From Microbacterium luticocti DSM 19459 (lineage in GTDB: Bacteria; Actinomycetota; Actinomycetes; Actinomycetales; Microbacteriaceae), in the NCBI RefSeq assembly GCF_000422405.1, contig NZ_AULS01000004.1:1-64000 (forward strand): a DNA stretch of 64,000 bases, in the 5' to 3' direction. The notes beneath the pieces were generated by a model. That model saw only the letters and a list, made by a program, of their open reading frames with translations, was not told the origin of the DNA and made no database searches. The first letter of the stretch is position 1. The number at the start of each line of letters is the position of its first letter. Position numbers and translations under genes: made by a program. This document shows, piece after piece, positions 9,348 through 18,351 of this stretch.

Positions 9348-10544
9348 ATGATCGTGCTCACCAGGCCGATGCATACCGTCCACATCGACGAGATTGGTAC
9401 GACGCGTGTCACGCTGACGCAGGCAGAAGCGCTCGCGCTGCGGGGGCTCGACGTGTGCACAGTGGAGCCGACCGAGGAACCCCAGGTATGGCTGGTCTCC
9501 GACGTTTCCAAGGTGGGGAGCGTGGTCGTCGGCGATTCGACCGTCATGATCAGACCGAAAGTGCCGCTGCGCAACCTGGTGTTCATGGCCTCTGTGGGGG
9601 CCGTGCACACTTCGCTGCTCGACGCTAATCTGATGGTCGACGAGGATGCCGGGTTGCCGTCTGCGCTCGCATCGGCCCTCATCGCTGCGGTCGAGGGTGC
9701 GACCCGGCAAGGTCTGGTCAAGGGGTACCGCGAAGAGCGGCAGACCGCCCTCATCGTCCGCGGACGGTGGGACATCGCTCGCCAGCTGAACTCTCGGCCG
9801 GGGATGCCGATTCCCCTCGCGCTCGTTGTGGATGAGTTCACCGAGGACATCTATGAGAACAGGATTCTTCACACCGCGCTCCGGCGTGTGCTGAGATTCG
9901 CGGATCTTTCCGATGACCTCTGCCGCCGCGCAAACGCGCTACTCGTCCTGTTCAGCGAGGTTGGAGTTCTCCCGGTCGGCATCAGTATTCGGTTGCCGTC
10001 GGCGACTCGTCAGACGAGGTACCTGCAGTTCCCGCTGCAGATCGCTCGAGCGATCCTGAACGCGACGTCGTTCGCGCAGGTGAGCGGGCTCCACAGGGCG
10101 GGCACGGTCCTTGTTGAGCCGGCACACCTGTTCGAGCGATTCGTCGGCCGAGGGCTCGCGCGTACGCTTTCACCGCATCGCTACGACGTCGATCTTCAGG
10201 ATCGCTCGAGCTGGTTCGATGACGGTAGGCGCATACCCCTGCGGCCCGACATCGTTCTCCGCGTGATGGGCGAACCGGTTGCCGTCGCCGACACGAAGTA
10301 CAAGAGCTGGGGCGCGAACGACGGGTCGCCGCCGAACGCGGACATATACCAGGCAGTCGCGTACGCCCTCGCCTTTGGTCTGCGACGAGCGCACCTTATC
10401 TATGCCTCCGGCGAGGTTGAACCGCGAACATACTCCATTCCGATGGCAGGCGTCGACATCGTGGCCCACGCTGTCTCGCTGCATGGAACGCCGATCGAGC
10501 TCGTGCAGATGTTGGATCGGCTCGCTCACGAACTACTCGCGTGA
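9348..10544 (+). CDS. mcrC: McrC-like endonuclease subunit (398 aa)
   Basis: Nuclease partner of McrB. McrC proteins carry an N-terminal beta domain that stimulates the McrB GTPase and a C-terminal PD-(D/E)xK nuclease. Here the C-terminal part shows RPDIVL followed by VADTKYK, the expected acidic and D-x-K catalytic elements, about residues 300-325, with a QxxAY element after it. Family length is 350-450, so it is complete. ATG at 9348 lies eight bases after the mcrB stop. The next sequence downstream is a decayed transposase, so the operon appears to hold only these two genes. The intact catalytic residues argue that the system is functional. Confidence 0.85.
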   Translation: MIVLTRPMHTVHIDEIGTTRVTLTQAEALALRGLDVCTVEPTEEPQVWLVSDVSKVGSVVVGDSTVMIRPKVPLRNLVFMASVGAVHTSLLDANLMVDEDAGLPSALASALIAAVEGATRQGLVKGYREERQTALIVRGRWDIARQLNSRPGMPIPLALVVDEFTEDIYENRILHTALRRVLRFADLSDDLCRRANALLVLFSEVGVLPVGISIRLPSATRQTRYLQFPLQIARAILNATSFAQVSGLHRAGTVLVEPAHLFERFVGRGLARTLSPHRYDVDLQDRSSWFDDGRRIPLRPDIVLRVMGEPVAVADTKYKSWGANDGSPPNADIYQAVAYALAFGLRRAHLIYASGEVEPRTYSIPMAGVDIVAHAVSLHGTPIELVQMLDRLAHELLA

Positions 10545-11435
10545 GGCATACAGTGCCCGCTGCGGACGCGAGGTTGGTGCTCCACTCCGGCGGCAACGTC
10601 CGACCTTGCGATCTGCTGCTCGGCGTCGACGGCGTCCATGCCGAGGACGTCGCCCGTCGCGACAGGCTGCTGGTCGTGACGGTCTCGAGCCCCTCGACGC
10701 CGACCGGGTGGCCGGGGTGCGGCGTCGTCGCTGTCGGCCGGGGCCGTCGCTACCGCGTGCTGCACGATGTCCTGGGCGCGACGCGGGAGCGGATCGTGTG
10801 GCGGCAACGGGTCTGGTGATGCGTCGATGAGGGCTGCCCACGGAAGACGTTCGTCGAGCAGCTTCCGGCACTGGTCGCAGCGGGCGGGTCGATCACCACG
10901 CGTGCCGTCGCCGCTGCGATCGGGCAACTGCGTCGCGAACACGCGACCATCGCTGGGCTCGCCCGCCAGTTGGGCACGTTGTGGAAGACGGTGTGGCTGG
11001 CTGTCGAACCTGAACGCGTGAAGCTCGCTGAGGACCAGTCCCGGCTCGAGAACCTCACCGCCAAACAGCAGATCAGGCTGACCACCGCGATCGAAGCCGA
11101 ATCTGCCCATGACGAGGTGTTCGTCGTACGGCAGTGCGCGCAGCACCTCCGCTTCGCCTACCCCCAAGAGGACCTTGCCGAGGGGCGGCCGATCGCCGAG
11201 AAGGTCGTCGACACGTTCCGCACCTCCCCGATTCCCGAGATCGCCCGCCCGGGCCGCACCGTCCGCTGCTGGCGCGACGCGTTCCTGGCCTACTTCACCA
11301 CCCACCGCGCCAACAACGGCGGCACCGAAGCCGCGAACGGGATCACCGAACTCCACCGCCGGCGCGCGCGGCTACCGCAACAGGCACAACTACCGGCTAC
11401 ACATACTGCTCGCCGCCGGCGGCCTCACGCCATGA
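10541..11435 (+). pseudogene. ISL3-family transposase remnant lacking its catalytic core
   Basis: Three frames add up to one damaged ISL3-type transposase. From 10541 the N-terminal zinc-ribbon-like part can be read (LLGVDGVHAEDV ... PGCGVVAVG ... RIVWRQRVW). About 10830-10990 gives the helix-turn-helix part (ITTRAVAAAIGQLRREHATI). From 10985 the C-terminal part follows (RCAQ-like run, PIPEIARPGRTVRCW, YFTTHRANNGGTEAANGI), ending in another frame with YRNRHNYRL about 11390-11435. The DDE segment normally found between the HTH and C-terminal parts is absent: an internal deletion plus frameshifts. No terminal inverted repeats were recognised. It overlaps the mcrC stop by a few bases, so the island boundary has been touched by transposition. 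I infer the family from remembered C-terminal sequence of actinobacterial ISL3 transposases. Confidence 0.75.
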
Positions 11436-11560
11436 CCCCCACCAGATGCCCGAAAAGCCGGTTTGGCGGCCATGCTGTGATGATGTCGGAGGGGTGTGAG
11501 AGAGTTCTAATGGAGGGTGCCGCATTCAGGTAGTGCCCGTGCCGTTCAAGGAGGGGTTCC

Positions 11561-13117
11561 GTGGAAACAGCTGCTCTGATTATCAGCATTATCGGCTTGT
11601 TGTTGTGTGCGACGGTCTTGATCCTCATCATCGTCTTCCGTCCTCGAGGCGGTGTGACCGCGGAGCTCACTCCCGTATACGAAGCCATTCGGGAGCTGGA
11701 AGGTAGGAGCCGTCAGGATCAGGCCGGTCAACGCGCGGAACTCTTGGCTGCACTCGCCCAGAGCCAGCAACAGCTTGACGGGCGCCTCGCCTGGGCGGCC
11801 AAGGCGCAGGGGGAACAGGCGGACCGGGATCGTCTCGCCCGTCAGCAGAGTGACGCGCAGTATCAGGAGGAACTCAGGCGCACAGTCGGTGAGATCGGTA
11901 CCAAGCTCGACGCCGAGCGCGCGGCGCAGGCGGACTGGCAGACGGCGTTCCGTACAGAAGTCGAAGACCATCTCACGACGCTCCGGCGTGACAACGACAC
12001 CAAGCTCGAGAAGATCCGCGAGACCGTCGATGAGAAGCTCCGTGAGAGCTTGACGAAGTCACTGCGGGAGAACGCCGACCGGATCCAAGAGCTCGACAAG
12101 GCGACCGCCGCAAAGCACACCGAACTTCAAGAACTGCTCCGCGTGGAGCTCGAGAAGATGCGGGCCGGCAATGAGGCCAAGCTTGAGAAGATGCGTGAGA
12201 CCGTCGACGAGAAACTCCAGGGGACACTCGAGAAGAGACTGGGTGAATCGTTCACGCTCGTGAGTGAGCGGCTGGAACAGGTGCAGAAGGGCCTCGGCGA
12301 GATGCAGGCCCTCGCGTCGGATGTCGGTGGACTCAAGCGTGTGCTCACGAACGTGAAGAACCGTGGAAGTTGGGGCGAGGTGCAGCTGTCGCGCCAGTTG
12401 GAGGACATCCTCACCCCAGGACAGTACGAAGAGAATGTCGCGATCAAGCCGGGTGGCACGGAGCGGGTCGAATTCGCCGTGCGGCTGCCTGGACGGGACG
12501 AGGACGGGACACCCGTCTACCTTCCGATCGATTCGAAGTTCCCACAGGAGGACTACGAGCGACTGCTTCAGGCGCACGAAGATGGCGACAAGGTCACGGT
12601 CGAGGCCGTGAGCAAGGAACTCGAGCGGGTGGTCCTCACGCAGGCGAGGCTCATCTCGCAGAAGTACATCCAACCGCCGTACAGCACGGATTTCGCTGTG
12701 ATGTATCTTCCCACCGAGGGGCTGTTCGCTGAGGTCATCCGCCGGCCAGGACTCGCCGCGCGTCTGCAGCGTGAGCTGCGGATCCTCGTCACTGGGCCGA
12801 CGACACTGATGTCACTGTTGAACAGCCTGCAAGTCGGATTTCGATCGCTCGCGATTGAGAAGCGTAGCTCGGAAGTCTGGCAGGTGCTGGGCGCGGCCAA
12901 GGCTGAGTTCCAGAAGTACGGTCAGGTCTGGTCCAAACTCGAGAAGCAGCTGCAGACGGCGCAGAACACGGTGTCCGAGGCCGGCCGGCGGACGCGCGCG
13001 GTGGAGCGTCGGCTCCAACGGGTCGAGCTGGTCGAGGTGGAGGCCGACTCAGCTCATGAGCTCATGGATGTCACGGGTGTCGATCTTGAGGCTGAGTTGG
13101 AGGACATCAAGTCCTGA
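11561..13117 (+). CDS. rmuC: DNA recombination protein RmuC (518 aa)
   Basis: RmuC proteins limit DNA rearrangement at inverted repeats and hold a PD-(D/E)xK-like nuclease fold. This one begins with a single membrane helix (residues 4-27), followed by a long coiled coil to about 240, then the RmuC domain with GSWGEVQLSRQLEDIL (near 268-283), LPIDSKFPQEDY (near 325) and a C-terminal helical end. Within the coiled coil a segment of the form LEK-x-RETVDEKL occurs twice about 59 residues apart (about 148 and 207), an internal duplication. The start is GTG at 11561 with AAGGAGGGG seven bases upstream. It is not overlapped by neighbours and follows the transposase remnant, so it may be part of the acquired island or the edge of the core genome. 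Confidence 0.9.
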   Translation: METAALIISIIGLLLCATVLILIIVFRPRGGVTAELTPVYEAIRELEGRSRQDQAGQRAELLAALAQSQQQLDGRLAWAAKAQGEQADRDRLARQQSDAQYQEELRRTVGEIGTKLDAERAAQADWQTAFRTEVEDHLTTLRRDNDTKLEKIRETVDEKLRESLTKSLRENADRIQELDKATAAKHTELQELLRVELEKMRAGNEAKLEKMRETVDEKLQGTLEKRLGESFTLVSERLEQVQKGLGEMQALASDVGGLKRVLTNVKNRGSWGEVQLSRQLEDILTPGQYEENVAIKPGGTERVEFAVRLPGRDEDGTPVYLPIDSKFPQEDYERLLQAHEDGDKVTVEAVSKELERVVLTQARLISQKYIQPPYSTDFAVMYLPTEGLFAEVIRRPGLAARLQRELRILVTGPTTLMSLLNSLQVGFRSLAIEKRSSEVWQVLGAAKAEFQKYGQVWSKLEKQLQTAQNTVSEAGRRTRAVERRLQRVELVEVEADSAHELMDVTGVDLEAELEDIKS

Positions 13118-13198
13118 GCGCGGTGGCGCGTGACCGGGCCCGACACCTGAACGCATGACCAGCCGATCCACCCCCACCGGCACCCGCGCCGCGATCGG

Positions 13199-14296
13199 TC
13201 ATCCCTGCGCGTCGACCGCACCGCCCCGCGCCGCCAGCACGGCCAGCCGCGCCAGCTCGTTCGCATCGATGCCCGGCCACCCGTGCAGCCGGCGCCGCCA
13301 CGCCGACGGCACTGCACTGCCCCCGTACACCGCCCCCGCCAGCGCCCCGGCGATCGCCGCGACCGTATCGGTGTCATTGCCCCCGCGCACCGCCCGCTCC
13401 ACAGCATCCGTCACCGACCGCGACCCCGCCACCGCCGCCAGCGCCCCTTGAAACGCCCGCACCACCCAGCCGTTGTGCGCCCGGAAGTCACGGGGATGGA
13501 TGCCTGCGGCCAGAGCCTCGTCGATCAGTGAACGCCAGCGCGCCTCGACGGCCGCGACGTCGCGCACATGCTCGGGCTCGTCGTGCCCGCCCGCCCCGCC
13601 CTGCGGCTCGGCGCCGCGCAGCACGGCGATGTACTCGTCCAGCGCACCGTGCACGTCGAGCTCGCCGGTCAGCACGCCGTGCCGCATCGCCAGACACCAG
13701 ATCGCGCACGCGGCGACGTTGTCGTCCTCCCAGTGCGTCAGCTGTGCCACCCGGCCCGCCGCGGCCACCAGCTCTGCCGGCGATCGGTGCAGATACCCCA
13801 GCGCCACCGGGCCCGTGCGCATCAGCGACCCGTTTCCGGCGCTGCGCCCCGCGGCGCGATGTGCTTGCCGCGACAGCGCGGTCGCGGCATCCGCCGTCGG
13901 CGTGTGCAGCCGCGACAGGATGCCGCTCGTCTGCACGCCCACGTCCTTCGCGGTCAGCGACCACTCCCGCCACCGCGCCACGATCTCGTCGAGCGCGTCG
14001 GTCTGCTCGAGCGTGCGGCCCGCCGCCAACACCTGCAGGATCGGCATCGCCATGCTCGTGTCATCGGTCCACTCGCCCACCGCGTGGCCGAAGTGCCCCA
14101 TCCCGAACTCGGGCGTCACCTCGTCGGGCAGCGCCGGCCCGAACTCGTACTGCGACCCGAGCGCATCGCCCGCCGCCGACGCCAGCACCGCGCCCACGGC
14201 ACGATCCAGCTGCTGTGCGGTGAGGGATGCCGCGGGGGCGGGGTTCACGGTCACCGTGGGCTCCTCAGGGTATAGGGATGCGCTCGCCGTGGGCAC
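13199..14296 (-). CDS. ADP-ribosylglycohydrolase family protein (365 aa)
   Basis: DraG/ADP-ribosylglycohydrolase fold, which removes ADP-ribose from proteins or small molecules using two metal ions. Metal-site motifs are visible: GDALGSQYE (near residue 43), GEWTDDTSMA (about 73-82), GSLMRTGPVA (near 156), and GGNDTDTVAAIAGALAGA near 310. Length is within the family range (300-370). The annotated ATG gives a 25-residue leader of low similarity; a GTG at 14254 (VNPAPAAS...) is an alternative start. It is convergent with rmuC across 81 bases. GC content is back to the genome-typical level, unlike the genes to its left. Its substrate is unknown; no ADP-ribosyltransferase is adjacent. Confidence 0.88.
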   Translation of the reverse strand: MPTASASLYPEEPTVTVNPAPAASLTAQQLDRAVGAVLASAAGDALGSQYEFGPALPDEVTPEFGMGHFGHAVGEWTDDTSMAMPILQVLAAGRTLEQTDALDEIVARWREWSLTAKDVGVQTSGILSRLHTPTADAATALSRQAHRAAGRSAGNGSLMRTGPVALGYLHRSPAELVAAAGRVAQLTHWEDDNVAACAIWCLAMRHGVLTGELDVHGALDEYIAVLRGAEPQGGAGGHDEPEHVRDVAAVEARWRSLIDEALAAGIHPRDFRAHNGWVVRAFQGALAAVAGSRSVTDAVERAVRGGNDTDTVAAIAGALAGAVYGGSAVPSAWRRRLHGWPGIDANELARLAVLAARGGAVDAQG

Positions 14297-14880
14297 GGTC
14301 GAGGGTGTGATTCGGGATGCGACGCCGTCATCTTGCCGAAGCGGCCACGCGTGTCATCAGGTCGGCGCTCGCGTGCTTCTTGCGCTCCCGTGCTTCTCGG
14401 CGCCCGCGTACCGGTGAGAGACTGGGCCCTGCCGTCTGTGACCTCCGCCGCGCACACGGTTGGGTCCGTCGATTGCCTCGTTCGTTCTTCATCGTATCCA
14501 GCGCCGATGCGCCCGCGCCGCCGATGCGCCACGTGAGTGCCGGTCGGTGGCGGCCGCTTCCAGGTCTATGACGGTGTCGCGTGCTGTGCTGCACCGCGGC
14601 GGGGCGACGGAACAGCAGCATCCTTTCGCGAGCTCACAGGACTGCGGCCCCGGTATGGCGCTGAGAGGAACGGAGCGGCTGTGCATGGGCCTGGACACAC
14701 ATGCGACGCGACGGCCGTGGTCGTGTTCGATATGAAGTTCGATGGTGAGACGGGAGCCGTACGTGCAGCGCGGACTCCGTCGGCCGAAAATCCTCGAAAA
14801 ACAAGCCCACTGACCCTTGCCATTCGTTGCTCTGTTCTATACACTGGATTCAGTCGCTCGGAACCAAGGGGGTGGAGCGC
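14297..14880. promoter_or_regulatory. Intergenic region with a candidate promoter for the HNH gene
   Basis: No gene is supported in these 584 bases; open frames here overlap one another and have no family-like sequence. Near the right end a plausible promoter is seen: TTGCCC at 14816-14821, a 16-base spacer, and TATACA at 14838-14843. This is 37 bases before the ATG at 14881, which has its own GGGGGTGG ribosome-binding site. Confidence 0.45.
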
Positions 14881-16368
14881 ATGTCGGTATCACCAGCTGT
14901 GAGCCTGCCCGGCGCGATCGCCGACCTGGATGAACTCGTCGACCACATCACCCGCTGCCGGCAGCGGACGGCGGCCGCGTTCGCGGCCGAGATGTTCTTC
15001 TTCGACCGCGTCGCCGGCCTGGTGCAGCAGCGAGAACGCGAACGCGGCGCCCGGGTCGGCGCGATCACGGCCTCTTCCGAACTGGGGCTGCGGGAGGTGT
15101 ATGCCGAACTTGCCGCTGCGCTGCGGTTGAGTGAATGGCAGGTCGCTCGCAAAGTCTCGCTCGCCTGGGTGCTGAACAACGAGTTCCGCGAGACGCTGTG
15201 CGATGCCTCGTGCGGGCAGATCTCACCCGAACACGCGACACTGATCGCCGAGACCGGGATCCAGATTCAAGACGCCACGGTGCGCCGCGAATACGAAGCG
15301 GTCGCCCTCGACATGGCCGTCGAGATGACCCCTGGACAACTGAAGCCCGCGCTGGACGGGCTCGTGGTGCGGCTCGACCCCGAAGGCACCCAGCAGCGGG
15401 TGCACGAGGCGGTGCAGCGCCGCAAGGTCACCGTCCGGCAGCTGGAACCGGGGATCACCCGGCTCACCGTCGACGTGCCCACCGCGCAAGGCGTGGGAGC
15501 GTACAACCGCATCCACGACATCGCCACCGAACTGTGCGAACAGAACGCCGCCGAAAAGGCCGAAGCCGAAGCCGCCGAGAAGTCCGGCACGACCGACACC
15601 GTGACCGGCGCTGCCGAGAAGGCCGGCGCGGCCGAGAAGACCGGCGCGGTCGATGACGGGTCGGCCGATATGGATGCCACCGGTGAGACGCCGGTTTTCG
15701 ATGAGCGCACGCACGCGCAGATCATGGCGGATGTGGTCTGCGACCTGCTGCTGACCGGCGCTCCCGACGGGCACGGCACCACGGAACAGGCGAAGGATGC
15801 TCTCGGAGCGATCACCGCGACCGTGCAGGTCACCGTGCCCGCCACCGCGCTGGCAGGGCAGACCGTCGGCGGGGCGACTGTGGCCGGGTTCGGGCCCATC
15901 GACGACGACACCGCGAAGCACCTCGCCGCGGCCGCCCCGACCTGGGTGCGCGTGTTCACCGACCCGTGCACCGGGGTGCCGGTCAGCATCGACCGGTACC
16001 GGCCCAACACCGGCCAGCGGCTGTTCCTGCAGGTCCGCGACCAGCAGTGCCGGTTCCCCGGCTGCCGCCGCCCCGCCCAAAGATGCGATATCGACCACAC
16101 CGTCGCGTACGCAGACGGCGGGCCGACCTGCCTGTGCAACCTCGAGCACCTCTGCGAGCGGCACCATACGCTCAAACACGAGACCGACTGGGCCGTTCAG
16201 CAACTCCCCGGCGGAATCCTTCGCTGGACCGCCCCGACAGGCCGCGTCCACCACACCAGACCACCGGGCACCGTCCGATTCGAGCCCGTCGCCCTCATCC
16301 CCCCGAACGCGAAACACCCGCACCCGGTCCGCAGCCGGTTCGACGGCGACTCCGTACCACCGTTCTGA
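14881..16368 (+). CDS. DUF222 domain HNH endonuclease (495 aa)
   Basis: Member of the large actinobacterial DUF222-HNH family, which is often present in many copies per genome. The helical DUF222 region spans about residues 20-215. A low-complexity linker rich in Glu-Lys-Ala, with repeated AEK blocks (about 220-262), separates it from a second helical part. The C-terminal HNH nuclease is at about 380-450 with CRFPGC, DIDH (the metal histidine) and ERHHTLKH. ATG 14881 was chosen over an ATG 18 codons upstream because it follows GGGGGTGG at the right distance and starts the conserved part. The family function is unproven; copies are linked to mobile elements or restriction in some genomes. It stands alone here. 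Confidence 0.85.
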   Translation: MSVSPAVSLPGAIADLDELVDHITRCRQRTAAAFAAEMFFFDRVAGLVQQRERERGARVGAITASSELGLREVYAELAAALRLSEWQVARKVSLAWVLNNEFRETLCDASCGQISPEHATLIAETGIQIQDATVRREYEAVALDMAVEMTPGQLKPALDGLVVRLDPEGTQQRVHEAVQRRKVTVRQLEPGITRLTVDVPTAQGVGAYNRIHDIATELCEQNAAEKAEAEAAEKSGTTDTVTGAAEKAGAAEKTGAVDDGSADMDATGETPVFDERTHAQIMADVVCDLLLTGAPDGHGTTEQAKDALGAITATVQVTVPATALAGQTVGGATVAGFGPIDDDTAKHLAAAAPTWVRVFTDPCTGVPVSIDRYRPNTGQRLFLQVRDQQCRFPGCRRPAQRCDIDHTVAYADGGPTCLCNLEHLCERHHTLKHETDWAVQQLPGGILRWTAPTGRVHHTRPPGTVRFEPVALIPPNAKHPHPVRSRFDGDSVPPF

Positions 16369-16422
16369 TCGCGGCACCCGGCGTGCACCGTGTCGCCGCG
16401 TCGCCGGGCTTCGGTCACAGCG

Positions 16423-17673
16423 TCATGGGCCAGCGGCATCCATTCGCCCGATCAACGACGATCGGCGTGCGTGGCGGGTGCGCAGTTCGGCGAAGAACCG
16501 CTCGGCGAACTCGGGCGTCCCGGCATCGCGGGCGGCCGCGCGCAGCGTCGTCATGCGCCGCACCGCTCCGGGATACACGCGCGTGTTCGCCTCGACGAGG
16601 CGATCGTCGATCAGCTGCACCATCACCGGAAGCACCGCAACCGGGTCGATCTTCGCGTAGCGGCGGACGAGCTCGTCCCACAAGTCGGGCGGCAGCGACC
16701 GGCCGTCCTGTGCTGCCTGCAACGCCTCGCGCCAGGCGCGTTCGACGTCGCCGTCGGCGAGCAGATACGACACGAGTTCCCGCACGTGCTCGCGCATCCG
16801 AGCGATCGCCGCCTCGCGGTTCAGCCGCCACGCATCGCCGGCCTGCTCCTGCCACGCCTGCGCGTTCGCCGCGGTCGGCCAGCGCTCGAAGACCTCGAAC
16901 GCGGCGGCTGCGGCATCGGCTCGACGCGCCCGCGAGACCAGCTCAACCCAGAGTTCACCGCACTCCTGCTGCTGGAAGTCACCGCCGGGCAGGTCCATAC
17001 CCTCGTGCGCGACGTCGGCGGCGCGGTCGACGAAGCCGGCCTCGGCCAGCGCCTTCGCCGCGGCGGCGCGCAGATGTGCCCGCGGCAGGTCGCCGCCGTG
17101 CGTGCGGATGATCGCCTCTTCGTCCTCGCGCAGCACGGCGAGGCGTTGCAGGTTGTAGCGCAGGGCGTGCCGGGCGTGCCACCCGTCGTCGTGGCTGAAC
17201 TCGAGCTCGGGGCTCTCGGTGAACGACGACAGCTCGGCGCAGCGCTTGTCGAGCTGCTCCTGAAAGCGCGCGAGCCCGCGCTCGCCGAGGGCCTCTTCGT
17301 AGTCGGCGACGTCGATCCTGAAATACTCGCCGAGTTCACCGAACTGCTGCTTCTGGATCCACGCCGCCAGCGTCGCCGGAGCCGGTGGCTCTTGCGCGCA
17401 CAGCTCGGCATGCAGGTTCAGCAGCTCAGCGATGACGAGTTGGATGCTGCCGTTCGAATCGTCCGCCCGCATCAGCACGCGGAAGGTGCTCGCGATGGCC
17501 TTGCGCACGACCGGGATGACATCCTTCGCGCCATAGTCCTCGGCCATGTCGGCCAACAGCGGAATGGCTTGCTCGGCTTCGAACGCGAACTCGTCGGCGG
17601 CGCGGGTCCACATGTCGCGTCGGTTCGTGCGGAACGAGGCGAGGACGTTCGGGATGTCGCGGGCAAGCGTCAT
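16423..17673 (-). CDS. Hypothetical all-helical protein (416 aa)
   Basis: I do not recognise the family with certainty. The sequence is almost entirely amphipathic helix with repeated patterns of the TPR or HEAT kind (for example LRAAAAKALAEAGFVDRAADVAHEGM), many Trp and Arg residues, no signal peptide and no membrane segment, so a soluble scaffold-like repeat protein is likely. The C-terminal third resembles the helical tail found in some actinobacterial SWIM zinc-finger or DUF6880 proteins, but no zinc motif is present. The ATG at 17673 begins a plausible N-terminus (MTLARDIPNVLASF). It is followed on the left, tail to tail, by the HNH gene with a 54-base gap and is preceded by a transposase fragment, so it lies in the disturbed part of the island. 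Confidence 0.7.
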   Translation of the reverse strand: MTLARDIPNVLASFRTNRRDMWTRAADEFAFEAEQAIPLLADMAEDYGAKDVIPVVRKAIASTFRVLMRADDSNGSIQLVIAELLNLHAELCAQEPPAPATLAAWIQKQQFGELGEYFRIDVADYEEALGERGLARFQEQLDKRCAELSSFTESPELEFSHDDGWHARHALRYNLQRLAVLREDEEAIIRTHGGDLPRAHLRAAAAKALAEAGFVDRAADVAHEGMDLPGGDFQQQECGELWVELVSRARRADAAAAAFEVFERWPTAANAQAWQEQAGDAWRLNREAAIARMREHVRELVSYLLADGDVERAWREALQAAQDGRSLPPDLWDELVRRYAKIDPVAVLPVMVQLIDDRLVEANTRVYPGAVRRMTTLRAAARDAGTPEFAERFFAELRTRHARRSSLIGRMDAAGP

Positions 17674-17754
17674 CTGTCAAGGATGCCAGGTGCCGCGCCC
17701 CGCGATTGCGGGTCCCTGTTATCGGGCTCTTCGCAGTTGAGGGTGTGTCGGGGA

Positions 17755-18262
17755 CCGCCGGCTCCGCACCGAGAAGCAGACCACGCGGCTGGACGCGGTG
17801 TTCGCAGTCGAGGAGCACGTGGAGGTCGAAGCGACCTGGGGGATCTACCAGCGCATCGTCGCCGCCTACCGTGAACCCGACAAGAACAAGGGCAAGCAGA
17901 TGATGCAGGCGGTGATCGACGCTGTCAGCAGCGGCGTCCCCGCCGCTTTCACCGAGATTCGCCGACTCGGTCGGACGTTGAAGCAACGCGCCACCGACAT
18001 CCTTGCGTTCTTCGACCGGCCCGGAACCAGCACCGGCCCGACGGAGGCGATCAACGGGCGCCTCGAGCACCTCCGCGGCGCAGCGCTCGGGTTCCGGAAC
18101 CTTACCCACGACATCGTGCGCAGCCTCCTCGAAGCCGGGGCTTCACGCCAGCGCGACACCCTTGATTACGAAGAGCCATCAATTCTCGGCGACCCCACCC
18201 CACCACAGGCCCCGAAGAAAACTCGGATCAGCCGCACCTCGACACTCCCTCACCACCACTAG
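17755..18262 (+). pseudogene. ISL3-family transposase C-terminal fragment
   Basis: From about 17755 a frame reads LRTEKQTTRLDAVFA and continues through WGIYQRIVAAY, LRRLGRTLKQR-like and STGPTEAINGRLEHLRG to a stop at 18262. These are the words that end ISL3 transposases. Everything before the C-terminal third is missing, and no start codon or ribosome-binding site lies before it. It differs clearly from the remnant at 10541, so these are two separate insertions rather than halves of one element. It sits directly before the sugar operon and may have moved that operon's upstream boundary. Confidence 0.75.
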
Positions 18263-18297
18263 TGGGTGAAGTCAGGCTTGACATCCGTGGCGCTCTC

Positions 18298-18326
18298 GTG
18301 GATAGTACATGTACATAGTTGTCCAC
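18298..18326 (+). promoter_or_regulatory. Nested palindrome upstream of the sugar operon, candidate GntR operator
   Basis: A perfect 10-bp palindrome GTACATGTAC lies at 18305-18314 and is framed by a GTGGA/TCCAC inverted repeat (18298-18302 and 18322-18326). It is 26 bases upstream of the first gene of the operon. Palindromes of this size are typical of GntR-family operators, and a GntR gene closes the same operon. The link is inference. Confidence 0.5.
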
Positions 18327-18351
18327 ATACAAAACGCGGCGAGGCGGATCA

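Noticed and set aside
14297..14880. Small genes between the ADP-ribosylglycohydrolase and the HNH gene
   Set aside because: Several overlapping frames of 60-120 codons exist, but none has a ribosome-binding site or recognisable sequence.
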